This document shows positions 46,740-57,609 of a DNA stretch of 64,000 bases, in pieces. The position numbers were made by a program, and so were the translations under genes. Every line of letters begins with the position of its first letter. Position 1 is the first letter of the stretch. The notes beneath the pieces were generated by a model. The model was given only the letters and a program-made list of their open reading frames with translations. It searched no databases and had not been told where the DNA came from. Origin of the DNA: Carallia brachiata (lineage: Eukaryota > Streptophyta > Magnoliopsida > Malpighiales > Rhizophoraceae); contig JADCRB010000028.1 of the NCBI GenBank assembly GCA_021464245.1, positions 5,747,067 to 5,811,066 on the forward strand, written 5' to 3'.

Positions 46740-49568
46740 TACCTATGTACTCGTGATTCAAACTTTTTTCATATTGTACCAAAAAAAAAAAAAAAAAAGA
46801 GTTGTCATAACATAGAATTAGCCTTGAAATCAAGGACTAGTTTATACTTACGCAGCTGCTCTTTCCCTCTCGAGGAAACTATTCGTGAACTAACATTCAT
46901 CTTTAGTTTAGTTGTTGATTTTCCTTTTTCATTTTTTTTTTTCAAAAGAGGTTCTAACTAAATTAATGCTAAGAAATGACTTAATAAAGCTAGTTTACTT
47001 CTACCTTGTTGACCAATCTATATATAAATCCTTGAGTCAAGTTACAAAAAAAAAAAAAAAAAAGAAAAAGATTCTTTTTAAACTCTTTAATCTTGAAAAT
47101 ATAGATACTCTATTTTTAACTAGACTGGAATAGTGATTTAGACTGGGGAGTGTTCAAATTACCAAAAAAAAAAAAAGTTAAAATATTCATTACCAAAAAA
47201 TAAATTAAGTTTATCTAAAATTCATATATAAATAAATTAAGTTGAGTAATATGGACCATCATATTATATGATAATAAAGTGTTCAATAGTTCTAAAGCGT
47301 TGAATAGTAATCAGCTGCCTTATAGTAGTTGATTATCGAGTATTATATCTAACTAGGATGCAGAAGGTTTGAGCCGCCCCAGCCCCCATCACCCCTTCCC
47401 GGACTTATAGCCCTCCTCGAGACCAAAGAAGAAAAAAAAAAAAAAAAAAGCATTAAACGCTTGGCAACACCATGGGTCCTCCGCAGGCCCTATTTGGTCA
47501 GGGGAATTGAAACCCCTGGCCTGTGATTTTCATGCTTGATTAACAAGAAGGGCAAAAAAGAGTCCGGCACTAGGCAACTAATCTTGCACATACAAACTTT
47601 TTTAAAAAAGAAAAAGAAAAAGAAAAAAAACACTAATCTCGCATGTAGGTATCATTAAATTTTTCATAAAATTATATTATTTGATTCATATTCACAAAGA
47701 AAGAGCAAATATAGCTTAACACAGTTTTCCCGTCTTGTTTTTTTTTTTTTTTTTCATTCATTGGTGCCATTAATCCTAGCACCATGACTTATTAAAACTA
47801 TTCCTTAAACAAGACAGCTTTTTTTTTTTTTTTTGATACAAAAAACACGAAATGCTAGAAAAGAGAACAGATGACCAAGATGTTTTAATATAGTGAACTG
47901 GCCAGCTGTACGACAAGTACGGGACAATGTCTGAGTTTTTAATCATCGAGATATCCTCTTAATTTACAGCTTCGTTCATTATTTGGTCAGTATTTTTTGT
48001 TTGAGATTTTATTTTTTGAACATGGATAAACGTCAATAGTATTAACTTATCAGTTGTTACCTGGGAGGCAGATAACTCATCGGTCCATGGGCCAGCATAG
48101 ACAAAAACCACAGTAATCCCACTTAATCTGGACATGAAGCTGGATGATAACATTTGATTCTTTTAAGCCCTTAGTCACCATCTCAACTAGTAATTAAATA
48201 TAATTAAATCTTGGATAATGTTTTTTTGCACGGAAATCGATGTCATGAATTGCGTGAAACATCTTAAATCCATTTTTCTTTGTTTTTTTTTTTTAAAAAA
48301 AAATTTGTTTCCTCCCTAGGAAAATCAAATAGAGTCAAGTTATTGCCTCAGAAAAAAATATTTTTTTTTAAATCAAGGTTGAAGGTATTATTACTTTGTA
48401 TATTTAGGATAATAGTAACTACTTCTTTGGGTTTTTTTTTTTTTTTGGAAAAAAGAGAAAGAAAATATCATAAATAAGAAAAGGGAAAAAAGAACAACGA
48501 ATTGAACTCCTTCTGTACAATTCATGATGCAGATTTTTGCACTATATAGCATTGTTCTTAATTAAATCTTTAAGGATTGATTTAAAAAATATTTCGAATT
48601 TTGGTTGTTTTCACCAATCTACGTCTATTTTTAAAAAGTAATATTTAACATTGATAAAGTATTTTTACAACAAATGTAATACACTGTCACCTTCATTGAA
48701 TGAAATCCTACTAACCTATGCTAAGGCCAAGGACTCGCATCACGCCTCTATCATCTTTGTGCAAGGCAATTAATGCACTCTCAAACCATTAGATCAGACA
48801 TGGATAAAGTACCCAACCCGTGAACAAATTCAATCTCTTTTACGAAATTGAATTTCTACAATCACAACAACTTCGAAACTATGTATTCAACTTTTGATTT
48901 TGATCATGAATTGAGTCAATATGAGTTCTCCTTAGTTTGGAAGAAAACAAATATGAGGTGTCATTGAGTAAAGGACTAAAACCTCCTTGACTGCTACAAA
49001 ACAAATTTAAACCTACAAGAACAGTCCAGATTTGTCTCCCTTCAGCACTGAACTTGCCATGCTTTACCGTTGACAATATGGAGTTCAAAAATTTTATGTA
49101 ATTTTGACGTTCTGAATAAATTCTATTATTTTTATGGTTGTCCTCTTTTTATAGTTCAAGAGGAGCGTTTAGTGATTATAGTGGGTCATGCGGATGTAAC
49201 TGTAAAATTTGCTCCGTAGCTTGGAATCGTGGAAATAATTTTTTTCCGCAAAAATAAAAATAAGAATGCATACTATCTTATCTTTCTTTAGATTTTGTGA
49301 AGTTTGTGCAATAAGACGCTCTATCTTTTAGCTATCTTCTTGTGTTTTTTGTTGCTTGTTTGATTTCATTTTTAAGCCCTCAAAGGCTAAAGAATGGTCA
49401 TTTGACCAAAGTAATTATACATGATTAAATCTTTTATGATTACTTAAATTATGATTAAATCTTTTACGTTAAGAAGTTCTTTTTTGTTTTTTTTTTTTTT
49501 GTTCAAAAAAAAAAATCTTAACCTTAGGCTATGAGACTCCCACGTTACGAAACCTGAGCAATGCAAAA
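46740..49568. other. Intergenic, several poly-A/T tracts
   Basis: Many long A or T runs (46780, 47045, 47430, 47730, 47820, 48430, 49480). A segment at 47440-47540, read on the minus strand, has a B-box-like 'ggtttcaattcccc' next to a T run and may be a SINE remnant. An exon-like frame is at 48079-48153. No full gene was recognised. Confidence 0.4.
48079..48153 (-). other. Exon-like fragment with a good 5' splice site
   Basis: The minus-strand ATG at 48151-48153 opens 25 codons with a protein-like reading (SRLSGITVVFVYAGPWTDE) and ends in GCCTCCCAG|gtaaca, a fine donor site. No partner exon was recognised on either side, so this may be a gene relic or chance. Confidence 0.2.
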
Positions 49569-49704
49569 TATAAAATATCTAGACCTCTAACGCGGCATTT
49601 AATTGACAGCAACCAACAAATTCAATCTCTTTTATGGCGATAGCATAGTCTTCATCCAACCCAAATGTAGTTTTGTGCAATAGGTAAGGAAACACTTGAA
49701 GAAA

Positions 49705-50031
49705 ATGAGTCCTATTTCATGTTTGATGCCTCACTCCTTAATCCAATGGCTGGGACTGGGGCTTCTATTCTTTTCTCATTTTGTTTGCATAAGCAATGCC
49801 TCTGCTGGCCAAGCTCCTTATGAATTGTCGTTCGTTGCAAATCTTTCTGATGGATTTTCTTTTCACGAGTACAATGTGGATACTAGTAGAAGGGTCATCC
49901 AAAGATCGCCACCACCACCTCCTAAACTCAACGGCCGACATAGCTTTGGAGGACTTGTTCTTCCGGCACCCCCACCTCCTCCTTCGTCACCTCCGCCACC
50001 GCAACAGCCACCGCCACCATGCCCACAGTGA
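49705..50031 (+). CDS. Small secreted Pro-rich protein, paralogue 2 (108 aa)
   Basis: Single exon. The start is the ATG at 49705; the frame extends 9 bases further upstream but without ATG. TATAAAA lies at 49569-49575. Residues 11-33 form a signal peptide. The linker holds FSFHEYNVDTSRRVIQ (51-66), followed by SPPPPPKLN and two later Pro blocks, ending PPPPCPQ. The linker and first Pro block align with paralogue 1 (FSYEKFQVV-SRRV...SPPPPPLLN). The conserved dibasic RR just before the Pro block could be a processing site. In intact context the product would be secreted and hydroxylated on Pro. Length and architecture suit a peptide precursor or a minimal extensin. No known family was recognised with confidence. 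Confidence 0.65.
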   Translation: MSPISCLMPHSLIQWLGLGLLFFSHFVCISNASAGQAPYELSFVANLSDGFSFHEYNVDTSRRVIQRSPPPPPKLNGRHSFGGLVLPAPPPPPSSPPPPQQPPPPCPQ

Positions 50032-52212
50032 TGCTATATAGACGCCATTTCTCGAGATGGTTTTGCTGCAATTTGGAATGCCTTTGATTTTCAAGCTGCC
50101 GCTGACAAAAGCATATGTAATCAAGATTCATGGGAATTTTCGGAGACAAATTAAAGAGTTTAAACTATTTTGCAGTATGTAAATTCGAGAACCAGTAATC
50201 CGTTTATTATTATTATTATTTATTTATTTTATTTTTGTTTGAAAGGCAAAATGTTTTATTGCTTGAAACTTGCTAGCCAATGTATAGACTTAGGAATGAG
50301 TTATTTTATGACACTTAATCGTGTAGTCTCTCCATATTAAAGTTTCGAGATCTAATTAAAACTAAGTGCTTGACAATTTGATTTTTGTTGATATTGTGGA
50401 CTTGTAGTTCAATGTTAGTACCATCACTTGAACTATTTTGCGCACACTATAATGTGTGATTTGGACCGTCAATTTCACTTGATTACCACGTACGAAAAGA
50501 TGGTTCAACAGTCGATCTTAATTAAACCGTGTCTACCTGTCTCCTATTTTCATATCCTTCTAACTCAACTCTTCCTAATAATCTACATATCTGATATGGG
50601 CCTTATATACTTTAGAAGCAGGGGAGGGAAAAAATAGAGGAGGGTGGATAAAGAAAACTCAATTTGGCTTAAGTTCGGCAAAGAGTTTGCCAGTCATCTC
50701 TCAAATCTAGCCAATTCAGGGCTGGCAAAGTTGACCTCAGATCGTTTCCCGTGCAGCGAAAAAAGAAAGTTGACTTCAAAAGGTCTAACATATTATTTGA
50801 GGATAGTAAAAAAAAAGAGAGGGTATGTCAAATTTCTGCAGAATTGTGAGGATAAAAGTGAAGGTTTAACTAATTAAAGTTTCATCTTCCATGCACACTG
50901 CGCAGATAATACATGGAATTGAAGAATATTTTATGGGCTTCAATAGATGGACGGGCTCACTTGATTCATCTTAAACTCGAATTTATATTGCATTTCCTTG
51001 ACTGTCGAATAATTATTTTGGTGTTTATCATTAAATATAAATTATAATTATATATTGAAAGACTAAAATTATACACCCACTGAGTTTTTTTTAAATTTCC
51101 TAAAAAAAAAAAAAAAAGGTTCTTTTGTTAAGAAAATTCAGTCAATTTACTCATGGTGTCCTTTGTCCCCTCTATATGGAAATAGGCGTAATTGTACCTC
51201 TAAGTCTAATCACTTAATTTTAAGTCCAGATCTTGTTTTTTCTTTCTTTGTGCGCTTCATAATTCTGGCTTGCTTTGTGATTGTGACAGCTTCTTCCAAT
51301 TCTGGTGTACTGAATGTTATAGTTATCAGTAACAAGTTAGTCCAGGAAAATTAGGTCCTGATATTAGCACTGGCATTAAGCAATATTATTGCTGTCTCTG
51401 TACATTTAGCAGTCGGTATGGACAAGGATTCTGCTAAAGACGCTAATTGTGTCAAGATTATCAAGCCACTAGGTTAAAGATTCTCACAAAAATTAGAAAA
51501 TAATTAATACCCAAAATAAATTAACATACGGGTCAAAAAGGGATCTTCCCAGCCCCGGAATTAGGTTCCAAACTTTTACAAGATCATTACAACAAAAGAT
51601 TGCACGACCCTTTCAATATTTGGTTCAAGACAGCATCTAAAATCAGAAGAACTTGAATAGCTGGGGTGGTTACACACTTATCATATTGCTCGAATCAGTA
51701 GTAATAAGAAATCAACAGCCATTTGCAGATACATTACTCAAAAGAATCGATACAATACGCCCAGTCGATTGGAATTGAGAAAATTCTGTCCCTATTGTTA
51801 CAAACATACGCCCAGAGCTCGTACATCTGAAACTTAATTTACCCAGTAAAGTAGATTTCTCTCTTCAATCAGGAAAAATTGAAACACACACAAAAAAAAA
51901 AAAAACAGAGAGAGAGAGAGAGAAAGGTGGCGGTGGGTGTTGGGAGTTTGGGTAGGAGAGAACAAAGAGTTATATGTATCTCGAATATTTTGTCCTGAGA
52001 AATTTTAGGAATAAAATTACAACTGTTATTTTTAAAATGGTCACTGCTATTTTTGAAATAAAAATAATAAGTGTTTCAAAAATATTAATATTCGTTTCAA
52101 AAATAATAGTTACCGTTTCAATCGGATAAATTTCGTCACAAAAAATATGGGGACACTGACTTTATTCGAGAAACAAATATAAATACAGATTTTATTGCCA
52201 AGATGAAGGCTC
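50032..52212. other. Intergenic, no gene recognised
   Basis: Frames at 50428-50637, 50644-50877 and 51163-51354 have no signal peptide or motif that could be defended. A (ga)n run sits at about 51905-51925. Confidence 0.5.
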
Positions 52213-52554
52213 CTATTGATTAACGGGTGGCGCTGGGGGCACCCCTTGATTACGCTTGTAGTTGCTTACTGGTGCCGATACCCGAGTCTCTGGAATTCCC
52301 CTCTTATAAACGTAAGCTTTAACTTCCTGTAATTCGATTTTTTCATGACGAGCAATCTCTTTCAAGTAAATCCCGAGTGTGCTAGCATGATACGCCACGT
52401 TCTGTGATTCAAATTTTGCTTGCCCCATTTGGTATGAGTGCACGTCAATGTCCCTCCCGTGGCAAGGGAACCATAGAACTCCAAAAACCAGTATGATTGC
52501 CACCAAAAGGAACGAGCTGCCATTGCTTTCTGTGTTTTTATTAAGGTTTTTCAA
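52213..52554 (-). CDS. Small secreted protein with Pro-rich C-terminus, ATG not found in frame (up to 114 codons)
   Basis: The frame from 52554 encodes a polar start, a hydrophobic signal-like segment (LLVAIILVFGVLWF), GRD, a middle helix-like part (YLKEIARHEKIELQEVKAY), and the end SNYKRNQGVPPAPPVNQ. The K-R before a short Pro-rich tail is the layout of plant secreted peptide precursors. The tail recalls, loosely, the PIP/IDA-type P-P-x-A-P ends. The in-frame stop upstream (TGA at 52570-52572) precedes no ATG; the codon at 52552-52554 is TTG. An ATG 15 bases upstream of that TTG (52569 on the minus strand) is in another frame and would join if one T of a TTT run were absent. The copy may therefore be frameshifted, may start in an unseen upstream exon, or may be misread. 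The peptide is not recognised. Confidence 0.45.
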   Translation of the reverse strand: MKNLNKNTESNGSSFLLVAIILVFGVLWFPCHGRDIDVHSYQMGQAKFESQNVAYHASTLGIYLKEIARHEKIELQEVKAYVYKRGIPETRVSAPVSNYKRNQGVPPAPPVNQ

Positions 52555-52572
52555 AGTGTAAAAGGCCCATCA

Positions 52573-55500
52573 CAAGAGTAGCTCTATTCGCTCATATATA
52601 TATATATATTTACATATATATAGAGGAAAGCATGAATAGCTAACTAGACTTTTCCTCAAAATATTATTAACTGGTCTTAATGCTGACTTACCGAACCGAA
52701 GAGTCGACTGACCTCTGTGGTCTATAGTCATCAATTTGGACGCGCTTGATGTCGGTTCACCCCAATTTGATGTTGACTAAATGTGCAAAGCGTATACATT
52801 ATACACACTATTATTGCCCTATTTTTTTAATAAGAAAAAATCGCATTGTGTAGATGTTAGTTATCTGACCTGTGAGTGAGATCGAGAGTTATTGCTGACA
52901 TCCTTATTTAATATCTCCTATTATATTATTAACTTTCTGAATACTATTGAGACTGAATGACTTTGTCATAGATAACCACTGTGATTATTGAATTTGAAAC
53001 ATATCATCGCATATAAATCTTTTCTCAATAGAAATAAGCAACCAGCTTATTTGTCTTGAAAGAGTGCCACGTGAAGATTCAAACTTGAATTGCATGCATA
53101 GAAACACATTAACTTACCACCAAACTCACTCTCTGATAATCACACTATTATTGCTTTGAAAGTGGGTACTTGTGGTAAATGGATTTGCTTGTCTTTTAAC
53201 ATTGATAAACTACTATTGTGATGAATTTAATTTGGGTCTGTGGCAGAGCCTAATGGGATAGAAGTTATAAAACATGATCATATGCCCTCTCACCTTAGAT
53301 ATAGAAGATATTTGAATTTAATTATTCTCTAAAACTAATACCATGGTACTTTATCAAGTAAGTCAAGTGACATCCAGTTGCACTATATTTAGATAACCAA
53401 AATATGGTACCCTTCGGTTGATAAAATGTGCAATTTTATCTAAAGATGAAACAGCCTAACTTGAAATCTTCCTGGCACATAATAGTATGTTCATCCCATA
53501 CACACACTTGCATAAATATACCAACATATGTTTGTGTTAAGATAAATTTGATGGTGGTGAAAGTTGAAATATTTCGTCGAAATGAGGATTGGGTTTTTTT
53601 TTTTTTTTTGGTTGGTGGTGGTGTGATAGGATTATGGAACGGAGGCCAAATTCCTGGAAGAGCCATGGTGGTATTAAATCCAGTAAATGTGGGAATATCA
53701 TGCATTGTTGTGGTGTGATAGGACTATGGAACGGAAGGGAAATTCCTAGGAAAGTTGCCTTGGTACTAGATCCAATAAATGTGGGAATATTATGCATTGA
53801 ACTTCTTTTTTTTTTTTTTTTTTTATCTCTAGATGTTGGACTACGTAGTATGAACATCTCTGGTATGCTTTTTATCGGTGCGTTTGTCACTTTCTGACTT
53901 TGCAATGCAAGCATAAAAATTGGACTCCAAGCAATGCAAGTTGCTTCGGCGATTCTTCTGCCGGAAGGAAAACTTGGGCATGATTAGGTAAGATTCAATG
54001 CAAGTATCTGCGGAAATTTCACGTTCCTTGTACTTATTTTATGATCTAAATATGTGGGCTTTGACTTTGGCTCGATCGAGAATCAAATTGAAATAGGACT
54101 ATGAGTAGAGTTCATGCCATGTTAATTCAATCCTCTACTCAAAGTCCAATTATCGGGTAGGCAGGAAAAAGGGAATGTGCTGTTCAAACATTAAGTACAA
54201 GAGGATATAATTCATTGTTAGTTTCACAGTGCTGCATGGACAATTTGTTTTTGAGCAAATATAATTGGCGTTGCAAGAGAAGTAACATTAATTTCTAAGT
54301 TCCATAGTTTAAATAGATTATGACATCAGAAATTCCAATTACCTGGTGTCAAGAGTCGACTTGCATAGCAATGAACTATAATTCATTAGAATTGTTTCTA
54401 AGTTTAAAGATTTCGTTTGATATTCAATTAAAAAAGAAATCGATTTAGGATGGATATCTCATCAGGAGGGCCACCATCCTTATCAACATTTTTCCTTTTT
54501 TTGTTACAAGGAAAGCTGTAAGGTTAAGAAAGAAAAATACAATCACCGAAACATAACGTAAGACTAAGAAATTCAACAGAATATTCAACTGTATCATAAA
54601 TACAAGACTCAAGTTTGTGGATCAAGACTCAAGTTTATAATCTTTGGATTCTTGTATGCGCGACAAATGGGCTCTGAAGATGGGCATCCTGTTCCATTGC
54701 CCACACTCACGCGGTCGTACCACAAAAGGCACGGTTTCCTATTGAGCCCAACTTATCACAAGAAGGTTTGAAGAGAAAATAAAAAAGGAATATGGGTTGG
54801 AATGTTAAGTGCCCATCATGAAAGGGCCTTTTTCTATGGGCCTTGTATTGTTTGGTGCTCCTTGTATTTTTAAATTTTGACTACCACCAATTGTTGTGAT
54901 CTAATAGTAAGTATCGAACGTTACCAAATTAAAAATCTTGAGTTTGAAAGTTGTCAGAACGTTTGATAAGGCTAAACATACTCTTCTCCTTTATAACACT
55001 GGACTGTACTGTAACCATTCAAACAATTTAGAAATTACCCTAAAAGTATGAGCAATATTTTTTGGCGGGATTGTAGGGCACCACTCCTATCTCCTCAATT
55101 TTAGGACAAAAAAAAAATTTTTGACTGTTGGATGTGAATGATGCTAAACTCATGACCTTAACAAGAAGATGGGTGTATTTTTAATTTCTGACAAACGTTC
55201 CAACCTTTAGACCAAGTTCCTTCAGCTCAAGCAATCAGGGGCCTTTGTAGCCAAGAGCGTGAAAAGCGTTCGATATCTGTCACCCCTTCTCCTTCCTTCT
55301 CCTATGGGCATTAAGTCATTAACCTTTCCCAGTTTAAGAAAACAATATTTTAACATTTAAATCTGAAAGAAAATATTAAATCTTACCAACATATCAACTT
55401 CATGATTTACGTTTATATTTTGAAAAGCAAGCAACTGGTTTAAGTTTTTATTTTATATATGTTCGTCATTTAATAATTGTACTGGACCACGCACTATTTC

Positions 55501-56640
55501 TTCAAGGTTTATAAAAACTGAATTGGAACCCAAAAAAAAAAATAATTGTTGTCGTTCTTCCCCCGTTTCAGCCGAAGCAGCCTATTTTATTGGACACCAA
55601 ATTGAGCTATGTATACATAAATAGGTGAACATTAATATTAGTTAAGAATTTATAAGACCCAGTCTTCAAGTCAAGTTTTGCAGTCCCATGTTCAATTACC
55701 ACTGGGTTTAACTTTAAGATAGAACTTGAAAAATGATTACACCTATGTTCCATGTTTCTTTCAGTATTTGACATAGTTGGGGACGAATAACTATCATAAT
55801 TGTAGAAAACACCGATGATCCGGATATTAGAGTTTGACTCTTCTATGAGTTTAATATAAAAATTTAATATACTTTATTATATAATCAGTGCATCATGGGA
55901 GTGTCATTCTTATTTTCTTATTTTTTTTACCAAAAATTATCAGTAATGTCACAATTTTGCTACAGTGATATATGAGAAGTGCTCGGTAAATGCAAAAGTT
56001 AGTAAAAGGAGAATTGGCCTCTCTGTCTTCCTTGACTAATAAAGCTTTGATCAAGGCCCTCACAATTATTGGAAATTTTGTTGACCTTTGATTTGGCTAA
56101 AATTTTCATAATGACGCCCTACAAATTGTTACCCAAAAAACACGTGGCTATGTATCTCTATCATACAAACTAGACTGTGGGTCCGAAACCGCACTCTAAG
56201 TCTCTAACAACAATATTACATAGAGACCACGAATATGCAATTAAGGAATATGATATTTCTAGATCGTCTAATTTGATCTGTATTTAAAAAAAGGAAAAAA
56301 AAAAACTGCGTCTATCCAGCAGAGTCCATAAATTTAAGGCACATAACATGATCACAACGAAAAAGACGTTTAATCACCAAGGATTAATACTCTACAAGAT
56401 TATTAAGTAAATTAAGTTTATATTTGGAGCCATAAACTGACTAGTTACAACTTGACAGACGTATGATTTTACAAAATGAAAGTGATGTATAAAATGTGGA
56501 ATGCAAAACTAATACTTGGTGGTTGACGAATCCATTAATTAATTAATTGATAATTACTCTTAGTATTAAAAATAAGTAAGTAGATGTATACCTTACAAAT
56601 TCATTAAAAAAAATTCTACTAAATTATTGCAAAAACTAAA
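52573..56640. other. Intergenic, no gene recognised
   Basis: It contains a 91-bp tandem repeat at 53628-53808 between poly-T runs, and a relative of the SINE-like segment at about 54895-55050. The rest is AT-rich with no recognisable coding. Confidence 0.5.
53628..53808. repeat. Two-copy tandem repeat of 91 bp
   Basis: Copy 1 starts ggattatggaacgga (53628), copy 2 ggactatggaacgga (53719). Both run through 'aaatgtgggaatat' and 'atgcatt'. T runs flank the pair. The unit is not a multiple of three, so the two copies are open in different frames. Confidence 0.6.
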
Positions 56641-56786
56641 CTAAATTATCTACGTTATACTTGTAGAGAGTAAATTTCACAAACTTAACAAGTATAATCT
56701 CTTATAAAACCTGTATATATTTAGTCTCACTATTTTACTTGGTAACATTCGGTCTGTCCATCCCAACTACAAGCGGTGGTTATTAA

Positions 56787-57464
56787 TTAATAATTACTCT
56801 CGGAGATAGCAAGGAGCTCCTCCAAGTACTCAGGCCCTAAATCCTCTAGCACCACCACATTTTCCATTGTTAAAATCTCCTGCTCTTTCTTCTTTCTGCT
56901 CTCTGCTTTTCTCTTCATTGAATGTCTCTTCTTCATTGCCAAAACAGGGGAGTAACCCTCCTGGAAGCGGTAACCCATTTCTTGGAGCGACTCATGAACC
57001 TTCTCCACAGGAAAATTTAGTGTAGCCATGGTGCCTCTCATTGCAAATGCCGCTTGATCATAAGCCAAGGCGGCGGCCTCCGCGGTGTCAAATGTTCCTA
57101 GCCAGACCCTCACGCCATTCCTGGTCGAGTCCCTTATCTCTGCGGCGTACTTCCCCCACGGCCTCCTTCTGACCCCTCTGTAAGCAATTTCCTGAGTTGG
57201 TTGCTCTTGTGCACAGCCATTATAACCCTCTCTTGATGAAGTCACCTCTTGGTCATAGCTTGAGTTCATCATGGGTGGGGCTTGGTTGAGAAGTCCCAAG
57301 AGTAGCATTTCTTGGGAGTCATTTTCATTGAAGGGAAGGGGTTGGTTGCAAAAGTTGTGCATATTATTGTATGAAGGGAAGGACTCAATGGAGTTAAAGG
57401 AACAAGAAGATTGATCAGAAGAGAATTGAGAGTTTGTGTAATATTGGAAAAATGAGGAATCCAT
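56787..57464 (-). CDS. AP2/ERF transcription factor, group IX (ERF1B/ERF15-like), 225 aa
   Basis: Single exon without intron, ATG at 57462-57464. Residues 95-152 are one AP2/ERF domain ([18 protein letters not shown]..., then [19 protein letters not shown]), with the Ala107/Asp112 pair that marks ERF rather than DREB proteins; such domains bind the GCC box. An acidic/Ser-rich N-terminus with MLLLGLLNQ lies at 53-61, a basic nuclear-localisation cluster at 178-193 ([16 protein letters not shown]), and near the end [16 protein letters not shown] (203-218), an EDLL-type activation motif known from group IX ERFs. Length fits ERF1B-like members. It should activate ethylene/jasmonate defence genes in the nucleus. 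The exact orthologue cannot be fixed without a tree. Confidence 0.92.
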   Translation of the reverse strand: MDSSFFQYYTNSQFSSDQSSCSFNSIESFPSYNNMHNFCNQPLPFNENDSQEMLLLGLLNQAPPMMNSSYDQEVTSSREGYNGCAQEQPTQEIAYRGVRRRPWGKYAAEIRDSTRNGVRVWLGTFDTAEAAALAYDQAAFAMRGTMATLNFPVEKVHESLQEMGYRFQEGYSPVLAMKKRHSMKRKAESRKKKEQEILTMENVVVLEDLGPEYLEELLAISESNY

Positions 57465-57596
57465 TATTATTATTCTTATTTTGGTTGGTGGGGTTGCTTT
57501 GTTTAGTACTCTTTGAATGAGAATGTGTTCTTCTTCTTCTCAGTATTAGAAGCAAAGTGAAGTGGTCTTTGGTCGGACAAGTAGCTGAGGAGGAGT

Positions 57597-57603
57597 TTAT
57601 ATA
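57597..57603 (-). promoter_or_regulatory. TATA box of the ERF gene
   Basis: On the minus strand TATATAA, about 133 bases upstream of the ATG. A G-box CACGTG is further upstream at 57775-57780. Confidence 0.5.
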
Positions 57604-57609
57604 GGCAGG

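Noticed and set aside
46567..46833. His-rich and Val-rich frames over the Pro-rich gene
   Set aside because: Frame shadows of CCA/CCG repeats.
47440..47600. tRNA gene or SINE on the minus strand
   Set aside because: Only a B-box-like word is convincing. The A box and a cloverleaf are not, so it is left as a remark in the intergenic entry.
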